Assembly: GCA_964035575.1 (NCBI GenBank)
Contig: OZ037841.1
Span: 434,001-498,000, forward strand
From: Rhynchopus sp. YZ270_cl-10
Taxonomy: Eukaryota; Euglenozoa; Diplonemea; Diplonemida; Diplonemidae
Direction: 5' to 3'
DNA length: 64,000 bases
The position numbers and the translations under genes were made by a program. Positions 30,779 through 40,900 of the stretch are shown piece after piece. Within the stretch, counting starts at the first letter, position 1. The number at the start of each line of letters is the position of its first letter. The notes below the pieces were generated by a model, which saw nothing but the letters and a program-made list of their open reading frames with translations, was not told where the DNA came from and did no database searches.

Positions 30779-33700
30779 CTACACAGAGACGTTGCTGTGC
30801 TCGTTGGGTGCATTCTGAGTAGGAGATTCAGGCTCTTTGGTCGTTTGCTTCCTTGACACACAGCACACCACGAGCACCACAGCCGCAATCGCAACAAGAC
30901 CCACACCGACACTGATACCGACAATGGCACCCACAGCAAGTTCGTCGTCTGAATCAGTAGGTGCAAGATCCTCTTCCAACGGTGCTGCTGTGGAGGAAAT
31001 ACACGCATACACAGTCCCCGTGCGGACCCTCGTGTACCCACCTAAGCAGGACAGCGGCACACACTCACCCGCGTCCGTGCGGTACACCTGGCTCACACCA
31101 GGCACAGTCGGACACTGCACCGCATCCACAGAGGCAAGCCCTGCAGACAGCACATCCCCAAGGCCCAGGTCAGACCCCTGCACCTTCTCCGAGAGGCGTG
31201 CTGCCACGTCCATTGCAGCCACGTCAAGCAGCGGCATGTCCGACACAGACACAAACACGTTCAGCGACCCGCACTCCTCACGCACGTCCGTCACAGTCCC
31301 ACCCACAAGGTCCACCACAAACTCACCGACACGTGCACCCTTCCCAGAGCTGCCGTCGCAAGCAACGTCGAACGTTGCGTGCACCACATCCGACACCCTC
31401 GTCTCGCTCGTCACACAGATGTGTGCACGGCGTCCGCTGGCAGTGTCAAAGGGCTTCACGAAGCCGTCCCCACACGTGCAGTGTCCGTTATCCTTGCATG
31501 TTGCCGCAGTGTCGCCGTGCTGCTTGCACTGTGCATCAGTGGTGCACCACGTCATAGCTGCGCTGCTTGGCGCTTCTGTGGTTGGCACTGGGGTGGGTGC
31601 TGCTGTTGGTGCTGCTGTTGGTGACACAGTCGGTACTGCAGTTGGTACTGCTGTCGTTCCTGCAGGCACTGCTGTTGGCACTGCTGTTGGTGAAACTGTC
31701 GGTGATGCAGTTGGTACTGCTGTCGTTCCTGCAGGCACTGCTGTTGGTGCTGCAGTTGGTGAAACTGTCGGTGACACAGTCGGTACTGCAGTTGGTACTG
31801 CTGTTGGTGAAACAGTCGGTGATGCAGTTGGTGCTGCTGTCGTTCCTGCAGGCACTGCTGTTGGTACTGCTGTCGTTCCTGCAGGCACTGCTGTTGGTAC
31901 TGCAGTTGGCACTGCTGTTGGTGAAACTGTCGGTGATGCAGTTGGTACTGCTGTTGGTGACACAGTCGGTACTGCAGTTGGTACTGCAGTTGGTACTGCT
32001 GTCGTTCCTGCAGGCACTGCTGTTGGTACTGCTGTTGGTGAAACTGTCGGTGATGCAGTTGGTACTGCAGTTGGTGAAACAGTCGGTGATGCAGTTGGTA
32101 CTGCTGTTGGTGACACAGTCGGTACTGCAGTCGGTACTGCAGTTGGTACTGCAGTTGGTACTGCTGTCGTTCCTGCAGGCACTGCTGTTGGTACTGCTGT
32201 TGGTGAAACAGTCGGTGATGCAGTTGGTACTGCTGTTGGTGACACAGTCGGTACTGCAGTTGGTACTGCAGTTGGTACTGCTGTCGTTCCTGCAGGCACT
32301 GCTGTTGGCACTGCTGTTGGTGAAACTGTCGGTGATGCAGTTGGTACTGCTGTCGTTCCTGCAGGCACTGCTGTTGGTACTGCTGTTGGTGAAACAGTCG
32401 GTGATGCAGTTGGTACTGCTGTTGGTGACACAGTCGGTACTGCAGTTGGTACTGCAGTTGGTACTGCTGTCGTTCCTGCAGGCACTGCTGTTGGCACTGC
32501 TGTTGGTGAAACTGTCGGTGATGCAGTTGGTACTGCTGTCGTTCCTGCAGGCACTGCTGTTGGTGCTGCAGTTGGTGAAACAGTCGGTGACACAGTCGGT
32601 ACTGCAGTTGGTACTGCTGTTGGTGAAACAGTCGGTGATGCAGTTGGTGCTGCTGTCGTTCCTGCAGGCACTGCTGTTGGTACTGCAGTTGGCACTGCTG
32701 TTGGTGAAACTGTCGGTGATGCAGTTGGTACTGCTGTTGGTGACACAGTCGGTACTGCAGTTGGTACTGCAGTTGGTACTGCTGTCGTTCCTGCAGGCAC
32801 TGCTGTTGGTGCTGCAGTTGGTGAAACAGTCGGTGACACAGTCGGTACTGCAGTTGGTACTGCAGTTGGTACTGCTGTCGTTCCTGCAGGCACTGCTGTT
32901 GGTACTGCAGTTGGCACTGCTGTTGGTGAAACAGTCGGTGATGCAGTTGGTACTGCTGTTGGTGACACAGTCGGTACTGCAGTTGGTACTGCTGTCGTTC
33001 CTGCAGGCACTGCTGTTGGTACTGCTGTTGGTGATGCAGTTGGCACTGCTGTTGGTGAAACTGTCGGTGATGCAGTTGGAACTGCTGTCGTTCCTGCAGG
33101 CACTGCTGTTGGTACTGCTGTTGGTACTGCTGTTGGTGATGCAGTTGGTACTGCTGTCGTTCCTGCAGGCACTGGAGTTGGTACTGCAGTTGGTACTGCA
33201 GTTGGTGCTGCTGTCGTTCCTGCAGGCACTGCTGTTGGTGCTGCAGTTGGCGTAGTTGTCGGCACTGCTGTCGGTTCTGCTGTGGGAAGTACTGGGGCAG
33301 CTGTCGACAGACACTCGTAACGGAAGGCAAAGTCACCACCATCAGTGTCAACCTCACTCGTGAACACCACGTATGTCGATCCTGTCGAAGTGAAGGTGAA
33401 GTCCTCAGCAGTGTCCACACCAGACGCGTTGAAGAAGGTGGACCAGACGCCGTTATCTATCTCAACTATACACAGAGAGTCGCTGCCAATGTTGAAAGAC
33501 GTCCACGTGATGTGCACAGCAACTTCGCACTGGAACTCCCAATACTCCTGCTCATTTGGTCCGTACTTCATGTGGCTCACGTCCCCAGCAGTGTTCAGTG
33601 TTGATGGAAGAGCAGCAGGCAGAGCGCCACAGGCCCACGAGAACAGAACCTTCTTGTTCCCAGTCTTCATACTCGCAGTCATCGTCACAGTTGCGTATAC

Positions 33701-35818
33701 AGGAAAGAGCTGTTCCGTCACTCTGTGCTGTTGTTCACCACTGACACGTAACTCCTCATTCCCGTCGATGCTGATGATGAAGTCGCCACCAAAGTCGTTC
33801 AAGTAATTCACCACAAAGATGCCGTGACAAGAAACAGTCCAAACGGTGTCGGCGATCTTTGTGGGAAGCAGCCTGTCCACGATGCCACTGCTCGGCAGCA
33901 CAATGTCGTTCGACAGACACTCGTAACGGAAGGTAAAGTCACCACCATCAGTGTCAACCTCACTCGTGAACACCACGTGTGTCGATCCTGTCGAAGTGAA
34001 GGTGAAGTCCTCAGCAGTGTCCACACCAGACGCGTTGAAGAAGGTGGACCAGACTCCGTTCTCTGTCTGCATCATCCACAGAGAGTTGTTGCCAATATTG
34101 AAAGACGTCCACGTGATGTTCACATCCTCGTGTTCCTTGCACTGCAGGATCCAGTACTCCTGCTCACTTGGCTCGTACTTCTTCTGTCTACTAATGTGGC
34201 TCACGTCCCCAGCAGTGTTCAGTGTTGATGGAAGAGCAGCAGGCACAGCGCCACAAGCCCACGAGAACAGCACCTTCTTGTTCCCAGACATCGACTTCAC
34301 TCTCGCAGTCATCGTAACAGTTTTGTCTGCAAAAAATCTCGGTGTTGTCTGTGTCGTGTGCGCACCACTGACACGTAACTCCTCATTCCCGTTGTTGCTG
34401 ATGATGAAGTCGCCACCAAAGTCGTTCAAGTAATTCACCACAAAGATGCTGTCACAGGAAACAGTCCAAACGGTGTCGGCGATCTTTGTGGGAAGCAACC
34501 TGTCCACGATGCCACTGCTCGGCAGCACAATGTCGTTCGACAGACACTCGTAACGGAAGGCAAAGTCACCACCATCACTGTCAGCCTCACTCGTGAACAC
34601 CACGTGTGTCGATCCTGTTGTCGAAGTGAAGGTGAAGTCCTCAGCAGTGTCCAAACCAGACGCGTTGAAGAAGGTGGAGAAGACACCGTTCTCTGTCCGC
34701 ACCATCCACAGAGAGTCGCTGCCAATGTCGAAAGACGTCCACGTGATGTGCACATCTTCGTTTTCCTTGCACTGCAGGATCCAGTACTCCTGCTCACTTG
34801 GCCCGTCATGCTTCTGTCTACTTATGTGGCTCACATCCCCAGCAGTGTTCAGTGTTGATGGAAGAGCAGCAGGCACAGCGTCACAGGCCCACGAGAACAG
34901 AACCTTCTTGTTCCCAGTCTTCATACTCGCAGTCATCGTCACAGTTGTGTGTACGGCAAAGTTCTTTGTCGTCAGTGTCGTGTGCTCACCACTGACACGT
35001 AACTCCTCATTCCCGTCGATGCTGATGATGAAGTCGCCACCAAAGTCGTTCAAGTAATTCACCACAAAGATGCCGTGACAAGAAACAGTCCAAACGGTGT
35101 CGGCGATCTTTGTGGGAAGCAGCCTGTCCACGATGCCACTGCTCGGCAGCACAATGTCGTTCGACAGACACTCGTAACGGAAGGCAAAGTCACCACCAGC
35201 ACTGTCAACCTCACTCGTGAACACCACGTATGTCGATCCTGTCGAAGCGAAGATGAAGTCCTCAGCAGTGTCCAAACCAGACGCGTTGAAGAAGGTGGAC
35301 CAGACTCCGTTCTCTCTCTGCACCATCCACAGAGAGTCGCTGCCAATGTTGAAAGACGTCCACGTGATGTGCACATCTTCGTTTTCGTCACACTGAAGAT
35401 GCCAAGTCAGTCCCTCATTTGGTCCGTACTTCATGTGGCTCACGTCCCCAGCAGTGTTCAGTGTTGATGGAAGAGCAGCAGGCACAGCATCACAGCCGTA
35501 CGAGAACAGAACCTTCTTGTTCCCAGACATCGACTTCACTCTCGCAATCATAACGACATGTGTCTGTGCAACAAAGCTCTGTGTAGTGACCGTCCTGTGC
35601 TCACCACTGACACGTGACTCCTCAGTCACGTCGTTGTAGATGATGAAGTCGCCATCAAAGTCGTTCAAGTAATGCACCACAAACGTGCCGTCACAGGAAA
35701 CAGTCCAGAACGTGTCGTCAATTTCGTCGGGAAGCAGCCAGTCCACGATGCCGCTGCTATTGTCAAGGTTGTGCACACCAGCGTGCAGCGCCATCGCTGC
35801 CACAAGAACTGAATACAT
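30779..35818 (-). CDS. Giant CUB-like surface protein A with long Pro/Thr stalk
   Basis: The protein has 1679 residues with stop TAG. The start MYSVLVAAMALHAG gives a short signal peptide. Four modules of about 208 residues follow (starting near 21, 223, 431 and 641, each opening SGIVD). Each holds two CUB-like halves with paired cysteines (WTVSC...SWAC and WILQC...FRYEC). Residues about 835-1415 are an almost pure Pro/Thr/Ala/Val stalk (PTAVPTASPTVSPT, PAGTTAVPT), probably O-glycosylated. Next comes a cysteine-rich EGF-like segment (CTTDAQCKQHGD to CTCGDGF), a further globular part, a membrane span near 1624-1654 and a 20-residue tail. It is a type I cell-surface protein, perhaps for adhesion or ligand capture. 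The CUB assignment is from cysteine spacing and strand pattern, not a search. Confidence 0.85.
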   Translation of the reverse strand: MYSVLVAAMALHAGVHNLDNSSGIVDWLLPDEIDDTFWTVSCDGTFVVHYLNDFDGDFIIYNDVTEESRVSGEHRTVTTQSFVAQTHVVMIARVKSMSGNKKVLFSYGCDAVPAALPSTLNTAGDVSHMKYGPNEGLTWHLQCDENEDVHITWTSFNIGSDSLWMVQRENGVWSTFFNASGLDTAEDFIFASTGSTYVVFTSEVDSAGGDFAFRYECLSNDIVLPSSGIVDRLLPTKIADTVWTVSCHGIFVVNYLNDFGGDFIISIDGNEELRVSGEHTTLTTKNFAVHTTVTMTASMKTGNKKVLFSWACDAVPAALPSTLNTAGDVSHISRQKHDGPSEQEYWILQCKENEDVHITWTSFDIGSDSLWMVRTENGVFSTFFNASGLDTAEDFTFTSTTGSTHVVFTSEADSDGGDFAFRYECLSNDIVLPSSGIVDRLLPTKIADTVWTVSCDSIFVVNYLNDFGGDFIISNNGNEELRVSGAHTTQTTPRFFADKTVTMTARVKSMSGNKKVLFSWACGAVPAALPSTLNTAGDVSHISRQKKYEPSEQEYWILQCKEHEDVNITWTSFNIGNNSLWMMQTENGVWSTFFNASGVDTAEDFTFTSTGSTHVVFTSEVDTDGGDFTFRYECLSNDIVLPSSGIVDRLLPTKIADTVWTVSCHGIFVVNYLNDFGGDFIISIDGNEELRVSGEQQHRVTEQLFPVYATVTMTASMKTGNKKVLFSWACGALPAALPSTLNTAGDVSHMKYGPNEQEYWEFQCEVAVHITWTSFNIGSDSLCIVEIDNGVWSTFFNASGVDTAEDFTFTSTGSTYVVFTSEVDTDGGDFAFRYECLSTAAPVLPTAEPTAVPTTTPTAAPTAVPAGTTAAPTAVPTAVPTPVPAGTTAVPTASPTAVPTAVPTAVPAGTTAVPTASPTVSPTAVPTASPTAVPTAVPAGTTAVPTAVPTVSPTAVPTASPTVSPTAVPTAVPTAVPAGTTAVPTAVPTAVPTVSPTVSPTAAPTAVPAGTTAVPTAVPTAVPTVSPTAVPTASPTVSPTAVPTAVPTAVPAGTTAAPTASPTVSPTAVPTAVPTVSPTVSPTAAPTAVPAGTTAVPTASPTVSPTAVPTAVPAGTTAVPTAVPTAVPTVSPTAVPTASPTVSPTAVPTAVPAGTTAVPTASPTVSPTAVPTAVPAGTTAVPTAVPTAVPTVSPTAVPTASPTVSPTAVPTAVPAGTTAVPTAVPTAVPTAVPTVSPTAVPTASPTVSPTAVPTASPTVSPTAVPTAVPAGTTAVPTAVPTAVPTVSPTAVPTASPTVSPTAVPTAVPTAVPAGTTAVPTAVPAGTTAAPTASPTVSPTAVPTAVPTVSPTVSPTAAPTAVPAGTTAVPTASPTVSPTAVPTAVPAGTTAVPTAVPTVSPTAAPTAAPTPVPTTEAPSSAAMTWCTTDAQCKQHGDTAATCKDNGHCTCGDGFVKPFDTASGRRAHICVTSETRVSDVVHATFDVACDGSSGKGARVGEFVVDLVGGTVTDVREECGSLNVFVSVSDMPLLDVAAMDVAARLSEKVQGSDLGLGDVLSAGLASVDAVQCPTVPGVSQVYRTDAGECVPLSCLGGYTRVRTGTVYACISSTAAPLEEDLAPTDSDDELAVGAIVGISVGVGLVAIAAVVLVVCCVSRKQTTKEPESPTQNAPNEHSNVSV
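31565..33312 (-). repeat. Coding minisatellite of the surface protein A stalk
   Basis: About 1.75 kb of tandem units built from codons for PTAVPT, PTVSPT, PTASPT and PAGTTAVPT. The units are so regular that several other frames on both strands also lack stops. The matching region in gene B spans only about 500 bp (38752-39253). Confidence 0.9.
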
Positions 35819-36057
35819 GGTGTGGAGAGTGTGGTGCAAAGGGTGTATGATTTATCTGTGATGGGGTGGGGTACAAACACACAGGCAGTCACCAGATCGG
35901 TGTGAACAGTTCTCACTGGCTTTATCAGTGAGTAATTTACCAAACGGAGCCCTGAAAATAGAGGTGGGCTTGTTTGACTGATAAGATATGGACCATTGGG
36001 AGTGCGAGATCACCTTTTTGTGCGTGCATTTTCTGTTCTGTTTCTTTTTGGCTATAA

Positions 36058-36175
36058 CCACCTGATTTTTACCCGGCGTATAGGCGCGTAAAGGCTGGGG
36101 AAAATGGGTGGGGTTTGGCCTATACTGGCCTGAACGGGCCTTTACGCGCCTATACGAGGGGTAAAAATCAGGTGG
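36058..36175. mobile_element. 118-bp MITE at the duplication junction
   Basis: The inverted ends are CCACCTGATTTTTACCC and its complement, flanked by TATAA at 36053-36057 and 36176-36180. The inner arms (TATAGGCGCGTAAAGGC) are also inverted. The equivalent place at the end of copy 2 (about 42770) has no such insert. Confidence 0.75.
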
Positions 36176-36320
36176 TATAAGAAAAAGAAGAGAAAAAAAG
36201 GGAAGAAAGACTGTGACGCCGGTCCAACAGGAGGGGGTTTGAAGGGTTTTCATAAAGAGAAGTGGGTGGTGGAGGAAAGAGAACAGAAGGTTTGTGCAAC
36301 TGCGGGCCGGAAGAGGGGGG

Positions 36321-36328
36321 TATAAAAG
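36321..36328 (+). promoter_or_regulatory. Plus-strand TATA box, copy 2
   Basis: GGGGTATAAAAGATAGC, identical to 29161-29177. Downstream both copies share a 24- or 25-codon frame starting MTGGAVNLLHCT, in which a 3-bp length difference keeps the frame. Confidence 0.4.
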
Positions 36329-37165
36329 ATAGCACTCCTGACAACCCTTTTTGCAGGGTTCGTTTTGTGTACCATTACCACATCATATTTTGTTATTTGT
36401 GGAGTTATTTAATGACGGGAGGTGCTGTGAACCTGCTGCATTGTACACGGTATGCTTATGACGACAACAGACCAGAGCACAGATGATGTGCGGTGTAGAA
36501 CCCCATCAGTACTCCTTTACCATCCTCTCGAAGCGACAGTTAGGTAGCAGCACTGAAGGCAGAGAAGGAAAAGGCGCACCTGCAAGCACCACAGGCAACG
36601 CAGATGCTTCGGCGTGCAGGTCATGGTGCAGTGTTCTGGTATGCCGGGAATTTGAGCAGAGTGCCCATTAAGGTGATCTCAAAACAGTGGGGGAGGGGAG
36701 GACCGTTTTTATTTACTTTCATAGCAAAACCAGGCCGCGGACTAGGTGGGGAAGGGACCGAAGTCTCTTCCCTACTTAGTGGGCCATTCTGACAGGGGAA
36801 ATATGGGTGGAAAAGAGAGAGGGCAAAACGCCTCTGATGTGCAGCCAGTGAGGATCCGTGGGGTTAGCGAACACCCGGACTGTGCTGTTTTGCAGGGGGA
36901 AACATTTTTTATGTTAGTATGATAGACAAGAAGTAGTTGGTAGTCTTGGCTCGGTAGTGCAACTTCGAGCCAGGTTTTTTTCTGAAAATTTTTGCAGGAA
37001 ATAACGAAAAGCCAAAATAAAATAGTTCGTAAGATGTGCCAATACTGTCATGAAGCAATAAAAAAATATTGAGACATGAATGTATCTACACACATCTTGC
37101 TGAAAGAAACAAAAACAGAAAAGACGGTCTGTGGCGACTGACACGTCTTTCAAGACAACCGAACC

Positions 37166-37336
37166 ATGTTCGGAGGAATGGGATGTGGTGTCGTGGATGG
37201 GAAACAAATTCCACTGGAAACAAATTATGAAACGATAAAAAGAAATATGGCGGCCAAAGGCACACAAAGTGCTGGGTCCAGTTTGCCACTGTCGTTGAGC
37301 TCGCTCGATCCCAAGGAGACTCAACTGTGTGGGTAG
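37166..37336 (+). CDS. Possible small 56-residue protein, copy 2
   Basis: The frame is identical to the one at 30019-30189, inside the same fully conserved island. See that entry for what can and cannot be said. No family is recognised. Confidence 0.3.
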   Translation: MFGGMGCGVVDGKQIPLETNYETIKRNMAAKGTQSAGSSLPLSLSSLDPKETQLCG

Positions 37337-37951
37337 GACACGTGTGACTCTGTAGTCCCAAAGAAAAGGGGATTGTAGGAGATCACAAGGCATACCGATG
37401 AGAGAAGATGTGACTTCGGAAAGGCTTATGTGCCTCACTGGTCACGTGGAACAGGAAAAGAAAAATAAAAATAAAAGAAACGAAAGAGGAAGTTAGAAAA
37501 TAAAATATACCATTCGCCATCAACACGGCGACAGTACAGGTATTTAGCTACTCGACAAAAAGGTATTCGCTTGACAAACTTACGTCATTGTGGAAATTTA
37601 GCATTCCCTGATCGGACGTACGTTCCTCAGGAATACAACATAAAAATAGTTCCAGGATATCTACTGCTACTGTTTCAGTGACAAAAACTTTTGTTTGATT
37701 GTGTGACAAAAAGAAGGGTTCAAAAAACAAAGAACAAATTCATCAGAAAGAAATAAGGTTGAAACACGCTGCTATGTCTCGTGTACTTAGCAGTTTCCAC
37801 GAAACATAACCTTAACGCAGACGACACTCATTGGGAGGGTCAGAATACTACACACAGACACGGGTCAAAACAATCTGTACGTTGTACAGATGAAAGGATG
37901 AAAGACAAGACACACCAAAGCACGTCCAGTAGGTGCTCCACCTCTACCTCT

Positions 37952-40900
37952 CTACACAGAGACGTTGCTGTGCTCGTTGGGTGCATTCTGAGTAGGAGAT
38001 TCAGGCTCTTTGGTCGTTTGCTTCCTTGACACACAGCACACCACGAGCACCACAGCCGCAATCGCAACAAGACCCACACCGACACTGATACCGACAATGG
38101 CACCCACAGCAAGTTCGTCGTCTGAATCAGTAGGTGCAAGATCCTCTTCCAACGGTGCTGCTGTGGAGGAAATACACGCATACACAGTCCCCGTGCGGAC
38201 CCTCGTGTACCCACCTAAGCAGGACAGCGGCACACACTCACCCGCGTCCGTGCGGTACACCTGGCTCACACCAGGCACAGTCGGACACTGCACCGCATCC
38301 ACAGAGGCAAGCCCTGCAGACAGCACATCCCCAAGGCCCAGGTCAGACCCCTGCACCTTCTCCGAGAGGCGTGCTGCCACGTCCATTGCAGCCACGTCAA
38401 GCAGCGGCATGTCCGACACAGACACAAACACGTTCAGCGACCCGCACTCCTCACGCACGTCCGTCACAGTCCCACCCACAAGGTCCACCACAAACTCACC
38501 GACACGTGCACCCTTCCCAGAGCTGCCGTCGCAAGCAACGTCGAACGTTGCGTGCACCACATCCGACACCCTCGTCTCGCTCGTCACACAGATGTGTGCA
38601 CGGCGTCCGCTGGCAGTGTCAAAGGGCTTCACGAAGCCGTCCCCACACGTGCAGTGTCCGTTATCCTTGCATGTTGCCGCAGTGTCGCCGTGCTGCTTGC
38701 ACTGTGCATCAGTGGTGCACCACGTCATAGCTGCGCTGCTTGGTGCTTCTGTGGTTGGCACTGGGGTGGGTGCTGCTGTTGGTGCTGCTGTGGGTGAAAC
38801 AGTCGGTGATGCAGTTGGTGCTGCTGTAGTTCCTGCAGGGAGTGCTGTGGGTGCTGCAGTTGGTGTAGCTGTCGGCACTGCTGTCGTCCCTGCAGGGAGT
38901 GCCGTTGGTTCGGCAGTCGGTGTAGCTGTTGGCACCGCAGTCGTTCTTGCAGGGAGTGCTGTTGGTTCTGCAGTTGGTGCTGCTGTCATTCCTGCAGGCA
39001 CTGCTGTTGGTACTGCAGTTGGTTCTGCAGTTGGCGCTGCTGTCATCCCTACAGGGAGTGCTGTTGGTGCTGCAGTTGGCACCGCTGTAGTTCCTGCAGG
39101 GGGTGCTGTTGGTTCTGCTGTTGGTGCTGCTGTCATTCCTGCAGGCACTGCTGTTGGTACTGCGGTCGGTGTAGCCGTCGGTACTGCTGTCGGTGTAGCC
39201 GTCGGTACTGCTGTCGGTTCTGCTGTGGGAAGTACTGGGGCAGGTGTCGACAGACACTCGTAACGGAAGGCAAAGTCACCACCATCAGTGTCAACCTCAC
39301 TCGTGAACACCACGTATGTCGATCCTGTCGAAGTGAAGGTGAAGTCCTCAGCAGTGTCCACACCAGACGCGTTGAAGAAGGTGGACCAGACGCCGTTCTC
39401 TCTCTGCAACATCCACAGAGAGTCGCTGCCAATGTTGAAAGACGTCCACGTGATGTGCACATCAACTTCGCACTGGAACTCCCAATACTCCTGCTCATTT
39501 GGTCCGTACTTCATGTGGCTCACGTCCCCAGCAGTGTTCAGTGTTGATGGAAGAGCAGCAGGCAGAGCGCCACAAGCCCACGAGAACAGAACCTTCTTGT
39601 TCCCAGTCTTCATACTCGCAGTCATCGTCACAGTTGTGTGTACAGGAAAGAGTTGTTCCGTCACTCTGTGCTGTTGTTCACCACTGACACGTAACTCCTC
39701 ATTCCCGTCGATGCTGATGATGAAGTCGCCACCAAAGTCGTTCAAGTAATTCACCACAAAGATGCCGTGACAAGAAACAGTCCAAACGGTGTCGGCGATC
39801 TTTGTGGGAAGCAGCCTGTCCACGATGCCACTGATCGGCAGCACAATGTCGTTCGACAGACACTCGTAACGGAAGGCAAAGTCACCACCAGCACTGTCAG
39901 CCTCACTCGTGAACACCACGTATGTGGATCCTGTTGTCGAAGTGAAGGTGAAGTCCTCAGCAGTGTCCACACCAGACGCGTTGAAGAAGGTGGACAAGAC
40001 GCCGTTATCTGTCTCAGCTATCCACAGAGAGTTGTTGCCAATGTTGAAAGACGTCCACGTGATGTTCACATCTTCGTGTTCCTTGCACTGCAGGATCCAG
40101 TACTCCTGCTCATTTGACCCGTACTTCTTATGTCTACTTATGTGGCTCACATCCCCAGCAGTGTTCAGTGTTGATGGAAGAGCAGCAGGCACAGCGTCAC
40201 AGGCCCACGAGAACAGAACCTTCTTGTTCCCAGTCTTCATACTCGCAGTCATCGTCACAGTTGTGTGTACTGCAAAGTTCTTTGTCGTCAGTGTCGTGTG
40301 CTCACCACTGACACGTAACTCCTCATTCCCGTCGATGCTGATGATGAAGTCGCCACCAAAGTCGTTCAAGTAATTCACCACAAACGTGCCGTGACAAGAA
40401 ACAGTCCAAACGGTGTCGGCGATCTTTGTGGGAAGCAACCTGTCCACGATGCCACTGCTCGGCAGCACAATGTCGTTCGACAGACACTCGTAACGGAAGG
40501 CAAAGTCACCACCATCACTGCCAACCTCACTCGTGAACACCACGTATGTGGATCCTGTTGTCGAAGTGAAGGTGAAGTCCTCAGCAGTGTCCACACCAGA
40601 CGCGTTGAAGAAGGTGGACAAGACGCCGTTCTCTGTCTCAGCTATCCACAGAGAGTCGCTGCCAATGTTGAAAGACGTCCACGTGATCTTCACATCTTCG
40701 TGTTCCTTGCACTGCAGGATCCAGTACTCCTGCTCACTTGGCCCGTTCTTCCGTCTACGTATGTGGCTCACATCCCCAGCAGTGTTCAGTGTTGATGGAA
40801 GAGCAGCAGGCGTAGAGTCACAGGCCCACGAGAACAGAACCTTCTTGTTCCCAGTCTTCATACTCGCAGTCATCGTCACAGTTGTGTGTACGGCAAAGCG

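Larger units (their letters stand above)
29032..36050. repeat. Segmental tandem duplication, copy 1 (~7 kb)
   Basis: From the 5' flank of the cysteine-rich gene to beyond the 5' end of surface protein A this block corresponds to 36181-42770. Identity is near 100% in the C-terminal coding part and lower in the spacers. The copies differ in CUB-module number, stalk length, and insertions at 36058 and 42481. Confidence 0.9.
35819..37951. other. Spacer between the two surface protein genes
   Basis: The left part is the 5' flank of gene A, with a pyrimidine-rich stretch and CAG at 35856. Then come the MITE at 36058 and the second copy of the duplicated spacer, with a plus-strand TATA box (36321) and the small frame at 37166. 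No other gene is seen. Confidence 0.6.

Noticed and set aside
31565-33312. Repeat array that could be mistaken for a CRISPR-like array
   Set aside because: Units are contiguous and coding, with no spacers, in a eukaryotic gene.
30837-33320. An 827-residue plus-strand open frame (AVGTAVGETVGDAVG repeats) and other long frames over the same stretch
   Set aside because: These are by-products of the Pro/Thr minisatellite. The repeat unit happens to lack stops in several frames, and only the minus-strand frame continues into a signal peptide, CUB-like modules, EGF-like segment and membrane span.
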